Source: Phycisphaerae bacterium
GTDB lineage: Bacteria; Planctomycetota; Phycisphaerae; JAJVII01
Length of the DNA: 44,905 nucleotides
Direction of reading: 5' to 3'
Assembly: GCA_022072085.1 (NCBI GenBank)
Contig: JAJVII010000053.1
Coordinates: 1-44,905, forward strand
Part shown: piece after piece, positions 22,987-32,111 of the stretch
How the letters are laid out: each line of letters opens with the position of its first letter
Position numbering within the stretch: the stretch's first letter is position 1
Position numbers and translations under genes: made by a program
The notes under the pieces: generated by a model
What the model saw: the letters and a program-made list of their open reading frames with translations, nothing else
Told to the model about the DNA's origin: nothing
Databases searched by the model: none

Positions 22987-24084
22987 ATGGCCGGCGGCGG
23001 ACGAGACATCACGGTGGTCGGGTTCGGCGAAGTCATGCTGCGGATATCGCCCGTCGGGCTGGCGGCGTTCGGCGACGAGAACCGCGCCCTGGTCTGCGGC
23101 GGCGGCAGCGAAGCCAACGTGCTGGCCAAGCTGGGCAACCTCGCGCCCGGCATCCGCACCGAGCTGGTCTCGGCGATCAAGGACGACGCGGCCGGCCTGA
23201 TTATCCGGCACGACCTCCAGAAGTTCGGCATCGGCACCGGCCAGGTCCTGTGGACGAACGATCACCGCAACGGCGTCTACTTCCTGGAGCAGGGCCTGGG
23301 CCCGCTGGCCGCCAAAGTAGACTACGACCGGGCCGGTTCCGCGATCGCCAACTTCCCGGCTGACCCCGCGCGGTTCGCCGTGCTCGACGGGGCCGCGGCC
23401 CTGTTCGTCAGCGGCATCACCCCCGCGCTGTCGGACGCCGCCGAGAAGGCCACCGCCTGCTGCCTCCAGGTCGCCAGGAAGAACAACGTGCCCGTCTTCT
23501 TTGACGTGAACTACCGCAACAAGCTCTGGTCGGCTGACAAGGCCCGGGCCACGCTGGAGAAGTACCTCGCCGCCGGACAGATTCACTGCCTGATCACCAC
23601 CGAGACCGACGCCAAGAAGGTCTTCGGCATCGACGCGGGCGTGGACGATGAATCGACGATGGACGTGCTGGTGTCGCGCAGCCGGACGGTGCTGACCAAG
23701 CTGGCTGAGGCGTATCCGAAGTGTGCCCTCTACGTTCTGACGGTCCGCAAGCGCATCACCAACGAGACCGGCGAGTGGACGAGCTGCTGCCTGATCCGCG
23801 AGGGCGGGGCGTTCGTCGTCGGCGACGCGTTCACCTACACGATCCTGGACCGCCCCGGCGCGGGCGACAGTTGTTCCGCGGGCGTGATGGCCGGCGTGCT
23901 GGGCGTGACCGCGAAGAACACGATCGACGCGTCGCGGCCGCTGGCTGAGCGCATCAAGGTCGGCCTGGACCTGGGCAACCGGATCTGCGTGGTGGCGCAG
24001 AAGACGGCCGGCGACCTCGGCCCCGGCTGGCGGGCGGCTGACTACTTCAAGCGCGTCAGCGAGGCCAAGGAAATCCAGCGGTAG
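22987..24084 (+). CDS. kdgK: PfkB-family sugar kinase, 2-keto-3-deoxygluconate kinase type
   Basis: 365 residues, cytosolic ribokinase-fold enzyme. It shows the N-terminal VVGFGEVMLRISP strand, the GGGSEANVLAKLG substrate loop, FFDVNYRNKLWS (typical of KDG kinases, D-x-N-x-R) and the PfkB signature 2 DRPGAGDSCSAGVMAG with catalytic Asp294. The reaction would be ATP-dependent phosphorylation of 2-keto-3-deoxygluconate, the intermediate shared by pectin, alginate and glucuronate breakdown. A different sugar acid or fructose is possible. The ribosome site GAGGTGA precedes the ATG. It lies between two LtaS-like paralogues, with about 150 bases upstream containing repeat words and 39 bases downstream. 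Confidence 0.8.
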   Translation: MAGGGRDITVVGFGEVMLRISPVGLAAFGDENRALVCGGGSEANVLAKLGNLAPGIRTELVSAIKDDAAGLIIRHDLQKFGIGTGQVLWTNDHRNGVYFLEQGLGPLAAKVDYDRAGSAIANFPADPARFAVLDGAAALFVSGITPALSDAAEKATACCLQVARKNNVPVFFDVNYRNKLWSADKARATLEKYLAAGQIHCLITTETDAKKVFGIDAGVDDESTMDVLVSRSRTVLTKLAEAYPKCALYVLTVRKRITNETGEWTSCCLIREGGAFVVGDAFTYTILDRPGAGDSCSAGVMAGVLGVTAKNTIDASRPLAERIKVGLDLGNRICVVAQKTAGDLGPGWRAADYFKRVSEAKEIQR

Positions 24085-24119
24085 GCGGAGGCTGGGGGGC
24101 AGAACACTCGTCAACGGCG

Positions 24120-24125
24120 TACAAT
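24120..24125 (+). promoter_or_regulatory. -10-like TACAAT overlapping the first ATG
   Basis: TACAAT (5 of 6) overlaps the ATG at 24124. If used, transcription would begin near 24132, directly at the second in-frame ATG (24133), giving a leaderless message. Confidence 0.35.
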
Positions 24126-26052
24126 GCCGGACATGGCACGGACCTGGCGGCGGATGCGAATCGCGCGGCGGCGGACGGCCCGTCTGTACGCGATCCATTT
24201 GTCCGCGGCCACCTGGATCGCGCTGGCGTTGCAGGCGATCTTCGTGTCGGCCTACCTCATGGACCCGCTCTACGAGGATGTGCGGCTGCTGCCGGTCAGC
24301 GGCAAGGTCGCGATGGTGTTGGCCAACGCGGCGGCCGTCGTGCTCTGGTTTCAGCTCGTCGGGCTGCTGCTGTGGCGGTGGAACCGGGCGCTGCGCGCGG
24401 GCAACCTGTTCAGCCTGCTCGGGCTGCTGGCGCTGAACGCCTGGCACCTCCAGCGCGGCTGGGCGCTGGACTACACCGTTGCGGTCGAGAACGTCAGCCT
24501 GCTGCGATTCGCCGCGTCGTGGCGGCTGATCGCCGAGCATTTCACGCCGTTGCGGCTGGCGATCTACGCCGGCGGCGCAGCCGCGCTGGCGGGTCTTGCG
24601 GCGCTGTCGCCGTGGATGGGCCGATGGCCCCGTCCGCGGCGGCCGATCGCGACGGCGCTGCTCACGCTGGCGGCACTGGCGGGTCTGATCGTCAGCCCCT
24701 GGTCGGCGCACAACGAGGCGACTTACCTGGCGCGGACGGCGTGGGACTTCTATGTCCCGTCGATCGACTACCCCGACCTGCCGGCTGAGCACTATCCCTA
24801 CGTCGTGCCCGCGGCGACCGACCTGCCCACTGCGAGGCAGAATCCGCACCGGCCCAACGTATTCATCATCACGATGGAGTCGTTCAACGGCCTGTTCGCC
24901 GGCGCCCGCACCCCCGACGGGCGGGAGTACACGCCGTTCTTCAACGAGCTGTGCGCCCGCGGCCTGTACGTCGAGAAGTTCTACGGCGACTCCGTGCAGA
25001 CGCCGCGCGGCCACTTCGCGATCATGGCCTCCGTGCTGCCCAGCTTCCGCCGCAAGGTGTCGCGGCAGTATCCGAACCTGCACGTTCACTCGCTGGCCCA
25101 CATCCTGCGCGACCGCGGCTATCACACGCTGTTTTTCAAGGCCTACGAGAACCTCGAATTCGACAGCACCGAATCGTTCACGCGGATGCTGGGCTTCGAC
25201 GTGCGGCGGGCCACGACGCGCGGCGAACTGACCGACGAGGAGAAGGAGCACGTCTGGGGCTGGGGCGTCCAGGACGACATCTTCTACCGCAAGTTTTTCG
25301 ACTGGCTCGACGCCGACCGGGCGAAGCGGCTGGCCGAGGGGCCGGCCGGCGGCGACACGCGATACTTCGCGATGCTGCTGACCGTCTCGCACCACATGAA
25401 CTTCAACAAGCTGCCGCGCGACCAGCAATATCTCTATCCCGGCACGACCGACCGCCGCGAGCAGTTCGCCAACTCGATCTACCTGGCCGATCGGTATCTC
25501 CGCGAGTTCTTCGGCCAGTTGGAGCGGCGCGACTGGCTGGCGGGCAGCATCGTCATCGTCACCGGCGACCACTCGTTCCCCGCGGGCGAGCACGGGTATT
25601 TCGTCAACGAGCACGGCTTCTACGAAGAGAACTTCCGCACGCCGTTCGTGATGATCTGGGACGGCCACGTCGCTCCGCGCACCGTCAGCCGAGTCGCCTA
25701 CTGCCAGCTCGACATCGCCCCGACGGTGCTGGATGCGATGGACATCCGGGCGGCCAACCACTTCCGCGGCCGCTCGATGCTGCCCGGCGACGCCGCTCCG
25801 CAGACGCCCATCTTCCTGATCCAGCCCTACGGCGGCACGTTCCTGTGCGTGCTCGATTGGCCGATGAAGTACGTCCGCTCGCTGCGGACGCGCGTGGAAC
25901 TGATGTTCGACCTGTCAGCCGACCCGATGGAGCGCAAGAACGTGATCGGGGATTGCGACGGGACGCCCGAACTGTCGCGTTTGCGCGGCGGGATCGACAC
26001 GATCCTGATCAACCAACGCCTGATCGAAACCGACCGCCTCTGGCCGCCGTAG
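24124..26052 (+). CDS. LtaS-like phosphoglycerol transferase / sulfatase-fold membrane enzyme (copy 2)
   Basis: 642 residues from ATG 24124, or 639 from ATG 24133; neither has a ribosome site. Same architecture as copy 1: about five membrane helices, then the phosphatase-like domain with Glu252 (FIITMESFNGLF), Thr293 (SVQTPRGH) and Asp482-His483 (VTGDHSFPAG). Shared blocks with copy 1 include VWGWGVQDD, QQYLYPG, YCQLDIAPT and RSMLPGDAAP, so the two arose by duplication. Differences lie mainly in the membrane part and in the acceptor-side loops, suggesting different substrates. Twelve bases separate its stop from that of the convergent next gene. Confidence 0.8.
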   Translation: MPDMARTWRRMRIARRRTARLYAIHLSAATWIALALQAIFVSAYLMDPLYEDVRLLPVSGKVAMVLANAAAVVLWFQLVGLLLWRWNRALRAGNLFSLLGLLALNAWHLQRGWALDYTVAVENVSLLRFAASWRLIAEHFTPLRLAIYAGGAAALAGLAALSPWMGRWPRPRRPIATALLTLAALAGLIVSPWSAHNEATYLARTAWDFYVPSIDYPDLPAEHYPYVVPAATDLPTARQNPHRPNVFIITMESFNGLFAGARTPDGREYTPFFNELCARGLYVEKFYGDSVQTPRGHFAIMASVLPSFRRKVSRQYPNLHVHSLAHILRDRGYHTLFFKAYENLEFDSTESFTRMLGFDVRRATTRGELTDEEKEHVWGWGVQDDIFYRKFFDWLDADRAKRLAEGPAGGDTRYFAMLLTVSHHMNFNKLPRDQQYLYPGTTDRREQFANSIYLADRYLREFFGQLERRDWLAGSIVIVTGDHSFPAGEHGYFVNEHGFYEENFRTPFVMIWDGHVAPRTVSRVAYCQLDIAPTVLDAMDIRAANHFRGRSMLPGDAAPQTPIFLIQPYGGTFLCVLDWPMKYVRSLRTRVELMFDLSADPMERKNVIGDCDGTPELSRLRGGIDTILINQRLIETDRLWPP

Positions 26053-26064
26053 CCGGGGTTCGCG

Positions 26065-27207
26065 CTACTTTGCCTTGAACAGCTCCTGCAAGTCCGCCTC
26101 GAACTTCCTGGCTACCGCGGTCACGTCGCCCGGTTCCTCCCAGTCGATCGTGGCGATGGCCTTGCGGGCCGCCTCGGCCAACCGGTCGGCCTCCGCCCGG
26201 CGGTCGTCCGGCAGCTTGCTCACTTCGTAGCGTCGCAGGATGTACTCCACGACGCGCTTGCCGGTCTCCTCCTGGCGCTTCCGAGTGGCCGCTGCGACCT
26301 CCTGCCGCTGGTCGTCGGGCAGCACGCTGTCGACGACCTCGCGGGCCTTCAGCCGCGCTGCCCGCCACAGCTCGGTGTGCCTGCGGCGGTATTCATCGGC
26401 CGCCTTCTTGTCCGCCGGTTCGACGTGATCGCCTGCCTGCCGAATCCGCTTGAACAGAGGCTGGACGGATTCGTTCAATTCTTCCTCATCTCGACGGAAC
26501 TTCAGGAAATGCTCGAAGAGCAGGCCGCGAACTTTCGCCTCCTGCTCCTGGCTCAGTTTCACTGGCCCGACGATCAGGTTGAGCCAGTGCCCGGCGAACT
26601 TGCGGGCGACACCTTCGGGCGCGCCGGTCAGGTCCTCCAGGGATTCCTTGAGCGTCCTGGCCTGCTCCGGCGTCAGCAGCGGGTTGATCCGTTGGAGCGT
26701 CAGCGCGCGGTTGGCCGCCATATCCGCGGCATACCGGCGTCCGCGCTCGTCGCACTTCTCCGTGATGGCCCGGACTTCCGGCTCGGCATAGGGATTCCGC
26801 GAGCCATCGGCCCGTGCCTTGGCGATCTGTGCGTTCAACTGCTCGCGCAGACTGGCCTGGTCGGCCAGGTTGGCCGAGGTCAATTTGGCGTTGGCATCGG
26901 CCGTCTGGGCCAACTGTGCGTCGAGAGCCTTGATTTGCTCGGCCGTCAGCGACAGCCCCGGCAGACCGAGGGCCTTGTCCAGCAGGTAATCGCCGGTCTT
27001 GATGAGCGTCGTTTGCGGCCGAGAGGACCATTCCTCCGGAGTAGGCGGCGCGGAGGGTCGGACCGCCGGGGGCGGGGCGTCGGTCGGCGCATCCGGCCGG
27101 GTTGTCGGTTGCGGTGAGTCGATCACGTGCACGCGGACGTCCTCGGCCAGCAGGGCGGCCGGCAGCAGGATGGCGAACGCAATCGCGGCCACCATGGTGC
27201 GAATCAT
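26065..27207 (-). CDS. Exported helical protein with LTxxQ-like repeats (Spy/CpxP-like)
   Basis: 380 residues from the ATG at 27207, chosen for its GAGGAG site and signal peptide (MIRTMVAAIAFAILLPAALL, cleavage near LAED). A proline-rich linker with TTRPDAPTDAPPP follows. The rest is helical and charged, with recurrent short motifs LSLTAEQ, LTPEQ and LSQEQ that resemble the LTxxQ motif of the Spy/CpxP periplasmic chaperone family. Such motifs often occur in planctomycete exported proteins, and no function is proven. It is the last gene of a minus-strand series, 59 bases after the URO-D-like gene. Confidence 0.65.
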   Translation of the reverse strand: MIRTMVAAIAFAILLPAALLAEDVRVHVIDSPQPTTRPDAPTDAPPPAVRPSAPPTPEEWSSRPQTTLIKTGDYLLDKALGLPGLSLTAEQIKALDAQLAQTADANAKLTSANLADQASLREQLNAQIAKARADGSRNPYAEPEVRAITEKCDERGRRYAADMAANRALTLQRINPLLTPEQARTLKESLEDLTGAPEGVARKFAGHWLNLIVGPVKLSQEQEAKVRGLLFEHFLKFRRDEEELNESVQPLFKRIRQAGDHVEPADKKAADEYRRRHTELWRAARLKAREVVDSVLPDDQRQEVAAATRKRQEETGKRVVEYILRRYEVSKLPDDRRAEADRLAEAARKAIATIDWEEPGDVTAVARKFEADLQELFKAK

Positions 27208-27266
27208 CTGTTGCACTCCTCGGTGTTGCCTCCGGTGCCTGGCGCCCCCGCGGCGCATGCGTGCCG

Positions 27267-28331
27267 TCAGTAGACGCCCAGCTCACGGGCGGCCTCGTAG
27301 AGGGCCAGGACGTTCTCGGTCGGGCTGTTGTCCTGGAGCTGGTGCGTCGGGGCCAGGGCGTATCCGCCGCCGGGTTTCATGATCTCCAGCGTCCGCCGCA
27401 CGTCCTCGACCACGTCGATCGGCCGCCCGTAGGTCACCGCGCCGGCGGTGCTTATCATGCCGTGGAACGCCAGCCGCCCGCCGAACCGCCGCTTCAGGTC
27501 CGCCGGGGCCATGTCCCTGGCTTCGGGCTGGAGCGTGTCGGCGGCGCGGATGCCCATGTCGATGAAGTCCTCGAACGCCCAGCTCGAACTGCCGCAACTG
27601 TGGATCATCACCGGCACGTCGAACTCGGCTGCCACATCCACGAACCGCTGAAGCCGCGGGCGGATGTGCTTGCGGAACATGGCCAGGCTCAGCGTCGGCC
27701 CGCGCTGCGTGCCCAGGTCCTCGCCGATCCAGAGCATGTCGATCCGCCCGTCGGCGGCCGCCAGCGTGCGGCGCATGATCTCCCGGTTGATCTCGCAGCG
27801 GCGGTCCATCAGTCGCAGGCCCGCCGGCTCGTCGGTCGCCAGGTCGATCAGCACCTGCTCCATCGTGCGGAGCATGCCGCAGGAGTTGATGCTGTCGCCG
27901 ATGCCCGGATGCCCGGCCAGGATGTAGTAGTCGTCGAACCGGCGGCAGGCGTCGGCCACGCCGGCGTAGTCGTAGTCGTCGGGGTCGGGCATCGGCCAGG
28001 CGTCGACCTGCTCGACCGTCGCGTCGCGGAGCGGCCAGTCACAATAGTCCCAGTAGCCGCCGGCCTCGTGCTCGACCCAGCGTCGGCGGATGCCCCAGTC
28101 GTCGGCGGTCACCCCCGGCGGGTCGGCGTGCAGCTTGGGTCCGGTGTAGCGCGGGTTGACCGAGCGGAAGTCCACGCCCAGCGCCCGCCGCAGGCCTTCG
28201 GCGTCGTCACGGGCCAGACCGAAGTGGGACTTCAGCCGCCTGTCGATGCCCTCGTTGCAGAGGTAGTTGACCGGCACGCGGTCGGCCGGCCGCCCGGCGA
28301 ACGTCGCTTGCACGCGCTGTCGGGGTGTCAT
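27267..28331 (-). CDS. Uroporphyrinogen-decarboxylase-family protein (methyltransferase-like)
   Basis: 354 residues from ATG 28331, with AAGGAG eight bases upstream. A TIM-barrel protein of the URO-D/MtaA superfamily: MTPRQRVQATFAGRPADRVP at the start, RIDMLWIGEDLGTQRGPTLS, MIHSCGSSSWAFEDFIDMGI, ARDMAPADLKRRFGGRLAFH and GGYALAPTHQLQDNSPTENV. It lacks the substrate-site signature of true HemE, so haem synthesis is unlikely. The H-x-C pair (IHSC) resembles the zinc site of corrinoid methyltransferases, but the distal Cys of that site is not visible. Homologues are highly expanded in Planctomycetota, with mostly unknown substrates. It is 47 bases downstream of the PQQ-propeller gene. Confidence 0.8.
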   Translation of the reverse strand: MTPRQRVQATFAGRPADRVPVNYLCNEGIDRRLKSHFGLARDDAEGLRRALGVDFRSVNPRYTGPKLHADPPGVTADDWGIRRRWVEHEAGGYWDYCDWPLRDATVEQVDAWPMPDPDDYDYAGVADACRRFDDYYILAGHPGIGDSINSCGMLRTMEQVLIDLATDEPAGLRLMDRRCEINREIMRRTLAAADGRIDMLWIGEDLGTQRGPTLSLAMFRKHIRPRLQRFVDVAAEFDVPVMIHSCGSSSWAFEDFIDMGIRAADTLQPEARDMAPADLKRRFGGRLAFHGMISTAGAVTYGRPIDVVEDVRRTLEIMKPGGGYALAPTHQLQDNSPTENVLALYEAARELGVY

Positions 28332-28378
28332 GGTCGCGTCTCCTTCATCTGCTCTGCTAATGCTCGAATCGAGCGGGC

Positions 28379-31225
28379 TCACCGGCGGCCCATGCAGTAG
28401 ATCTTCCCGCTTCGCGTCGCTGCGTACAGCCGCCCGCCGGCGACGGCCAGCCCGTCGCGCACGGTCGGCGCGTCCAGTGCCGCGCGGGCCGACTGCCCGC
28501 CGTCGTCAGCCGACAACGCCATGATCGACCCGCCCAGCCCGCCGTCGATCACGGCCCAGGGGTCGGCCGCCTCCGGGTTCCAGGGCGCGTCGTTGCCGCC
28601 GGCCAGGTAGACCGTCTTGGGCGCGAGTGCCACCGCGTTGACGCGGACGGGCAGGGCCGCATGCGTCCAGACCGCCTGCAACTTGCTGTCGGGCCCGCGC
28701 CGGCTGAGCGTGACTTCGTAGCCTTCGCCGGGCACGTTCTCGGCCCGCCTGCCTTTGACGAGTTTGCCCGGGAACACGTCCACGACCCGGACGGCGTCAA
28801 AGCTCGGCAGTACGCGGAGCGTCTCGTCGTTGAGGTAGCCGGCGGGCGACGCGTCGAAGGCCGCGGCGTCGCGGACCGGCTGGCCGCTCTTGGCGTCCCA
28901 CGCGATCTTGTAGTAGGCCAGGTAGACGTTGCCCGCGGGCGTCAGCGTCAGCACGTTGTTGACGCACTCGACGGTCGGGGCGGCCCGCCACAGCACCTTG
29001 CCCGTCGCCGGCGACAGCGCAAACACACCGATGCCGCCGGCGGCGTTGGCGTGATGGCCCGCCGACGCGTAGACGCGCTGCCCGTCGCTCAGCACAGCGC
29101 CGAACGCCGGCCAGGGCGATTCGAGCTGCTCGAACGCCGGGATGCGCCCCTCCGCAGGCGCCGCCCGCAACCGCCAGACCAGCCGCCCGTCGTTGGCGCG
29201 CAGCGCGTAGACCCAGCCGTCGCGGCAGCCGAAGATGCACAACCCGCGCGTGATCGTGGGTGGCGAGTCGATCCGTCCGCCGGCGATGAAGCGCCAGCGA
29301 GTCGCCCCGGTCGCGGCGTCCAGGGCGTGCAGCGTGTGCCGATCCGCCGCGGCGACGTAGACCCGCCCGCCGCTGACCACCGGCGCGGTCGGGCGTCCGC
29401 CGATATCCGCGGCCCACATCGTCTCCAGCGCCGCCGGGCCCGCGGACGCGGTCGCACAGCCGCGCTGCGGGTTGCCGCGATAGGTCGGCCAATCGTCGTC
29501 GGCCGGGTCGGCGGCGTCGGTCGGCGTCTGGGCCGGGCCGGCGATCAGCGGGTGGGCGTCGGCGCCGTCGGGCGGCGGGTCGGCGGCGGGGCCGTAGGCG
29601 ACCATCCCGCGCAGGCAGGGGTAGCAGACGCAGTCCTTGGGGAAACTGTAGAGCAGGCCGTTGGCCGGGATTGCCAGCAGAAACTTGCACGGCCCGCGCG
29701 TGATCATCGTGTTGTCGAATCGGCCGCTGCGGACGTCCAGCAGGCTCATCCGCGTGGTGGTGACGATGTAGTTGGGCGTGGCGACCTCGAAGTTGCACTG
29801 GCCGTCGAGGATGCGTTTACCCTCGATGCCCTCGGGCAGCTTCTGCGGGACGCCGACCTCGCGGTCGGCCTGGCCGGTCGCGGGGTCCACAGCGGTCCAG
29901 CCGTAGAGCACGCCGCCCAGCGAGGTCTTGCCCCGCAGCCAGATGCGGCCGTCCATGCCGAATGCGGCGCCGTCGGTCTTGCCGGGGCGGTGCCAGAGCA
30001 GGCGGCCGTCGTCGTCCGACACGCAGCAGACGCCCTTGTTGCCGGCCAGCAGCACGACCTTCTCGTACGCGAGGATGACCTGGTAGTCCGCCCAGCCGCC
30101 GGCGGGCAGCTTCGCGGCGGCGGCGGACCAGAGTGGCCGCCCGGTCTTCGTCTCGACGGAGATCAACTCGGCCGCCTTGCCGCGGTCCTGGCGGCGGAAG
30201 ATCGTCCGCCCATCCGCCGCCACCACCGGGCTGGAACTCCACGCGCCCAGGGGACGTGTGAGCACGGCCGTCTGGTTCCAGATCGGCCGACCGGTCTCGG
30301 CGTTGGCGGCGTGGAGTTCCGTGCCGTGGGAGAGAATCAGCACGCCATCGCTGAGCACGATCGACTCGGGCGAGGGCATGTTGTCGTAGGTCTTGAGCAA
30401 GCGGCCGGTGCGGCTGTCCAGCGCTTCCAGCGGCCGCCCGGCAGCCGCGACGGTGTAGATGCGGTCGCCCGACGCGACCAGCGCCGCCGGCGGGAACTGC
30501 GGCGTGTAGAAGGGCCAGCGGTCGCTGGACCGGCCGGGCACGGGCCGGCTCCACAGCAGCAGGCCGTTGGAGGCGTCGCGGGCCATCAGCCGGTATCGCG
30601 GCATCATGCGTTCGCCCAGCGGCTGTTCGCGCAGGACGTAGACGATGCGCCCGTCGGCGCAGACGCCGCCGGCCGGGCCACAGTGATGGCCCCAGAGCGG
30701 CCCGGCCAGCCAGCGGATCTGGCGGCTGGGGGCGACCAGCGTATCGCGGCTGACGGGGTTGCCGTCGGGCCCGCAGCGCGGGTGGGTCCAGTCGCCCATG
30801 GCGTCGGGGCGCGGCTTGCGGATCGTCTGGCCGTCGAGCGACGCCTCGCCGCCGGGCGCGAGCACGCGGAGAATCTCGTCGCGCGGGACGACCGCACCCT
30901 CGGCGGCGAGCAGGTTGACGGTGTTGTCGGTCAGCGGCAGGCGCGGCGGGGTGAACCTATCGACGGCGACGCGGACGCCGTAGAGGCCCTGTTTGCTCAG
31001 GGCCTCGCGTGCGACGGCGACGCGGGCGGCGTCGGCATCCAGCGCCTGGACGTAGTAGCCGCGGGCGGCCAGGTCGGCCGACTTCGCCGCGTCCGCCCCC
31101 AGCACAACGGCCAGCCCCGCCCGCGGCGCGTCGGCCGGCGCGCTGTCTGCGCAGAGCGGACCGGCCGCCAGCACGATCGCCAGAATGGCGGGCAGCAAGA
31201 GCCGGAATGGCCGATTGCTGTTCAT
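28379..31225 (-). CDS. Exported PQQ-like beta-propeller protein with methyltransferase-like N-terminal domain
   Basis: 948 residues. Signal peptide MNSNRPFRLLLPAILAIVLA, cleaved near LCADS. Residues ~35-130 look like a Rossmann methyltransferase: GLAVVLGADAAKSADLAARG (motif I without a full GxGxG), YYVQALDADAARV (acidic end of strand two), LPLTDNTVNLLAAE and EILRVLAPGGEASLDG. The rest is two groups of propeller blades with repeats such as LHALDAATGATRW, VYALRANDGRLVWRL and FALSPATGKVLW, typical of PQQ/BamB-type blades. A heme-like or PQQ ligand set cannot be demonstrated. The exported methyltransferase-like part is unlikely to meet SAM in the periplasm and may be structural. It is 31 bases downstream of hisN on the same strand. 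Confidence 0.75.
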   Translation of the reverse strand: MNSNRPFRLLLPAILAIVLAAGPLCADSAPADAPRAGLAVVLGADAAKSADLAARGYYVQALDADAARVAVAREALSKQGLYGVRVAVDRFTPPRLPLTDNTVNLLAAEGAVVPRDEILRVLAPGGEASLDGQTIRKPRPDAMGDWTHPRCGPDGNPVSRDTLVAPSRQIRWLAGPLWGHHCGPAGGVCADGRIVYVLREQPLGERMMPRYRLMARDASNGLLLWSRPVPGRSSDRWPFYTPQFPPAALVASGDRIYTVAAAGRPLEALDSRTGRLLKTYDNMPSPESIVLSDGVLILSHGTELHAANAETGRPIWNQTAVLTRPLGAWSSSPVVAADGRTIFRRQDRGKAAELISVETKTGRPLWSAAAAKLPAGGWADYQVILAYEKVVLLAGNKGVCCVSDDDGRLLWHRPGKTDGAAFGMDGRIWLRGKTSLGGVLYGWTAVDPATGQADREVGVPQKLPEGIEGKRILDGQCNFEVATPNYIVTTTRMSLLDVRSGRFDNTMITRGPCKFLLAIPANGLLYSFPKDCVCYPCLRGMVAYGPAADPPPDGADAHPLIAGPAQTPTDAADPADDDWPTYRGNPQRGCATASAGPAALETMWAADIGGRPTAPVVSGGRVYVAAADRHTLHALDAATGATRWRFIAGGRIDSPPTITRGLCIFGCRDGWVYALRANDGRLVWRLRAAPAEGRIPAFEQLESPWPAFGAVLSDGQRVYASAGHHANAAGGIGVFALSPATGKVLWRAAPTVECVNNVLTLTPAGNVYLAYYKIAWDAKSGQPVRDAAAFDASPAGYLNDETLRVLPSFDAVRVVDVFPGKLVKGRRAENVPGEGYEVTLSRRGPDSKLQAVWTHAALPVRVNAVALAPKTVYLAGGNDAPWNPEAADPWAVIDGGLGGSIMALSADDGGQSARAALDAPTVRDGLAVAGGRLYAATRSGKIYCMGRR

Positions 31226-31256
31226 GTGCAGACTCCCACGGGTCTGCGGGCCGGGG

Positions 31257-32042
31257 TCAGCCCCGGCTGAAGAAGGCCAGAACCCGGTCGTGCAGCGGGC
31301 CGTTGGTCGCGACGCCGCTGCCGCCGCGGATGGTGGCCTGGCCGGTCAGGTCGGTGAATCGTCCGCCGGCTTCGGTGATGATCGGCAGCAGCGGGGCGGC
31401 GTCGTAGACGGCGAAGGTCGGGTCGATCATGACGTCGGCCCGCCCGGTCGCGACCAGCGTGTAGCCGTAGCAGTCGCCCCAGGTGCGGTGCATGCCGACC
31501 GCGGCCCTCAGCCGCCGCCAGGCGTCACTGCGGCCGAGCGTGTCGAAGTTCTGCCCGCTGCTCAGCAGCGTCGCGCGGGCGAGGTCAGCCGTCCCGCTGA
31601 CGCGGCAGCGGGCGCCGTTGAAGTGGCAACCTAGGCCGGTCGCGGCGGCTACCGTCTCGCCCATCGCCGGATGGCGGATGACGCCCAGCGTCGGTGCTCC
31701 GTCAATCTCCAGAGCGATCATCACCCCGTAGAGCGGCACGCCGTGAATGTAGCTGCGTGTGCCGTCGATGGGATCGACGAACCAGCGGTGGACGGGCCCG
31801 GGCCCGGAGGCGGGCTTCTCGGGGAATTCCTCGCCGCTGATGGCGTGGGAGGGAAAGGCGGCGGCGATCCGCTCGCGCAGGAACGTCTCGACGCGGCGGT
31901 CGACCTCGGTGACCGGCGAGCCGTCGCTCTTGTCCTCGGCGTCCAGGCGCGGGCCGAACCGCTCGAGGGTGATCGCCCCGGCCTCGGCTGCGAGGTCGGT
32001 CGCGAACTGAAGCAGATTATCCAGCGAAGCGGTCTGGCCCAT
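31257..32042 (-). CDS. hisN: Histidinol-phosphatase of the inositol-monophosphatase family
   Basis: 261 residues, Mg-dependent phosphatase with the usual length. Metal-site motifs are GEE (70-72), DPIDGT (90-95) and the late Asp in YDAAP (213). The stretch HRTWGDCYGYTLVATGRAD (starting at 185) is diagnostic of the HisN subgroup rather than of inositol or sulfate-nucleotide phosphatases. It would dephosphorylate histidinol phosphate in histidine synthesis, in the cytosol. There are no other his genes nearby, so genetic context gives no support. It sits between a secreted propeller gene (69 bases upstream) and the PQQ-propeller gene (31 bases downstream). Confidence 0.85.
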   Translation of the reverse strand: MGQTASLDNLLQFATDLAAEAGAITLERFGPRLDAEDKSDGSPVTEVDRRVETFLRERIAAAFPSHAISGEEFPEKPASGPGPVHRWFVDPIDGTRSYIHGVPLYGVMIALEIDGAPTLGVIRHPAMGETVAAATGLGCHFNGARCRVSGTADLARATLLSSGQNFDTLGRSDAWRRLRAAVGMHRTWGDCYGYTLVATGRADVMIDPTFAVYDAAPLLPIITEAGGRFTDLTGQATIRGGSGVATNGPLHDRVLAFFSRG

Positions 32043-32111
32043 GGGTCACCGGATGCCGTTGTACCCGTTCGAGCGGGGATTGCAACGCGCAACGGCTGTG
32101 TGGTCGCGGCG

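Noticed and set aside
28661-31270. Long plus-strand frame opposite the PQQ-propeller gene
   Set aside because: The minus strand shows a signal peptide and propeller repeats; the plus-strand translation has no such features.
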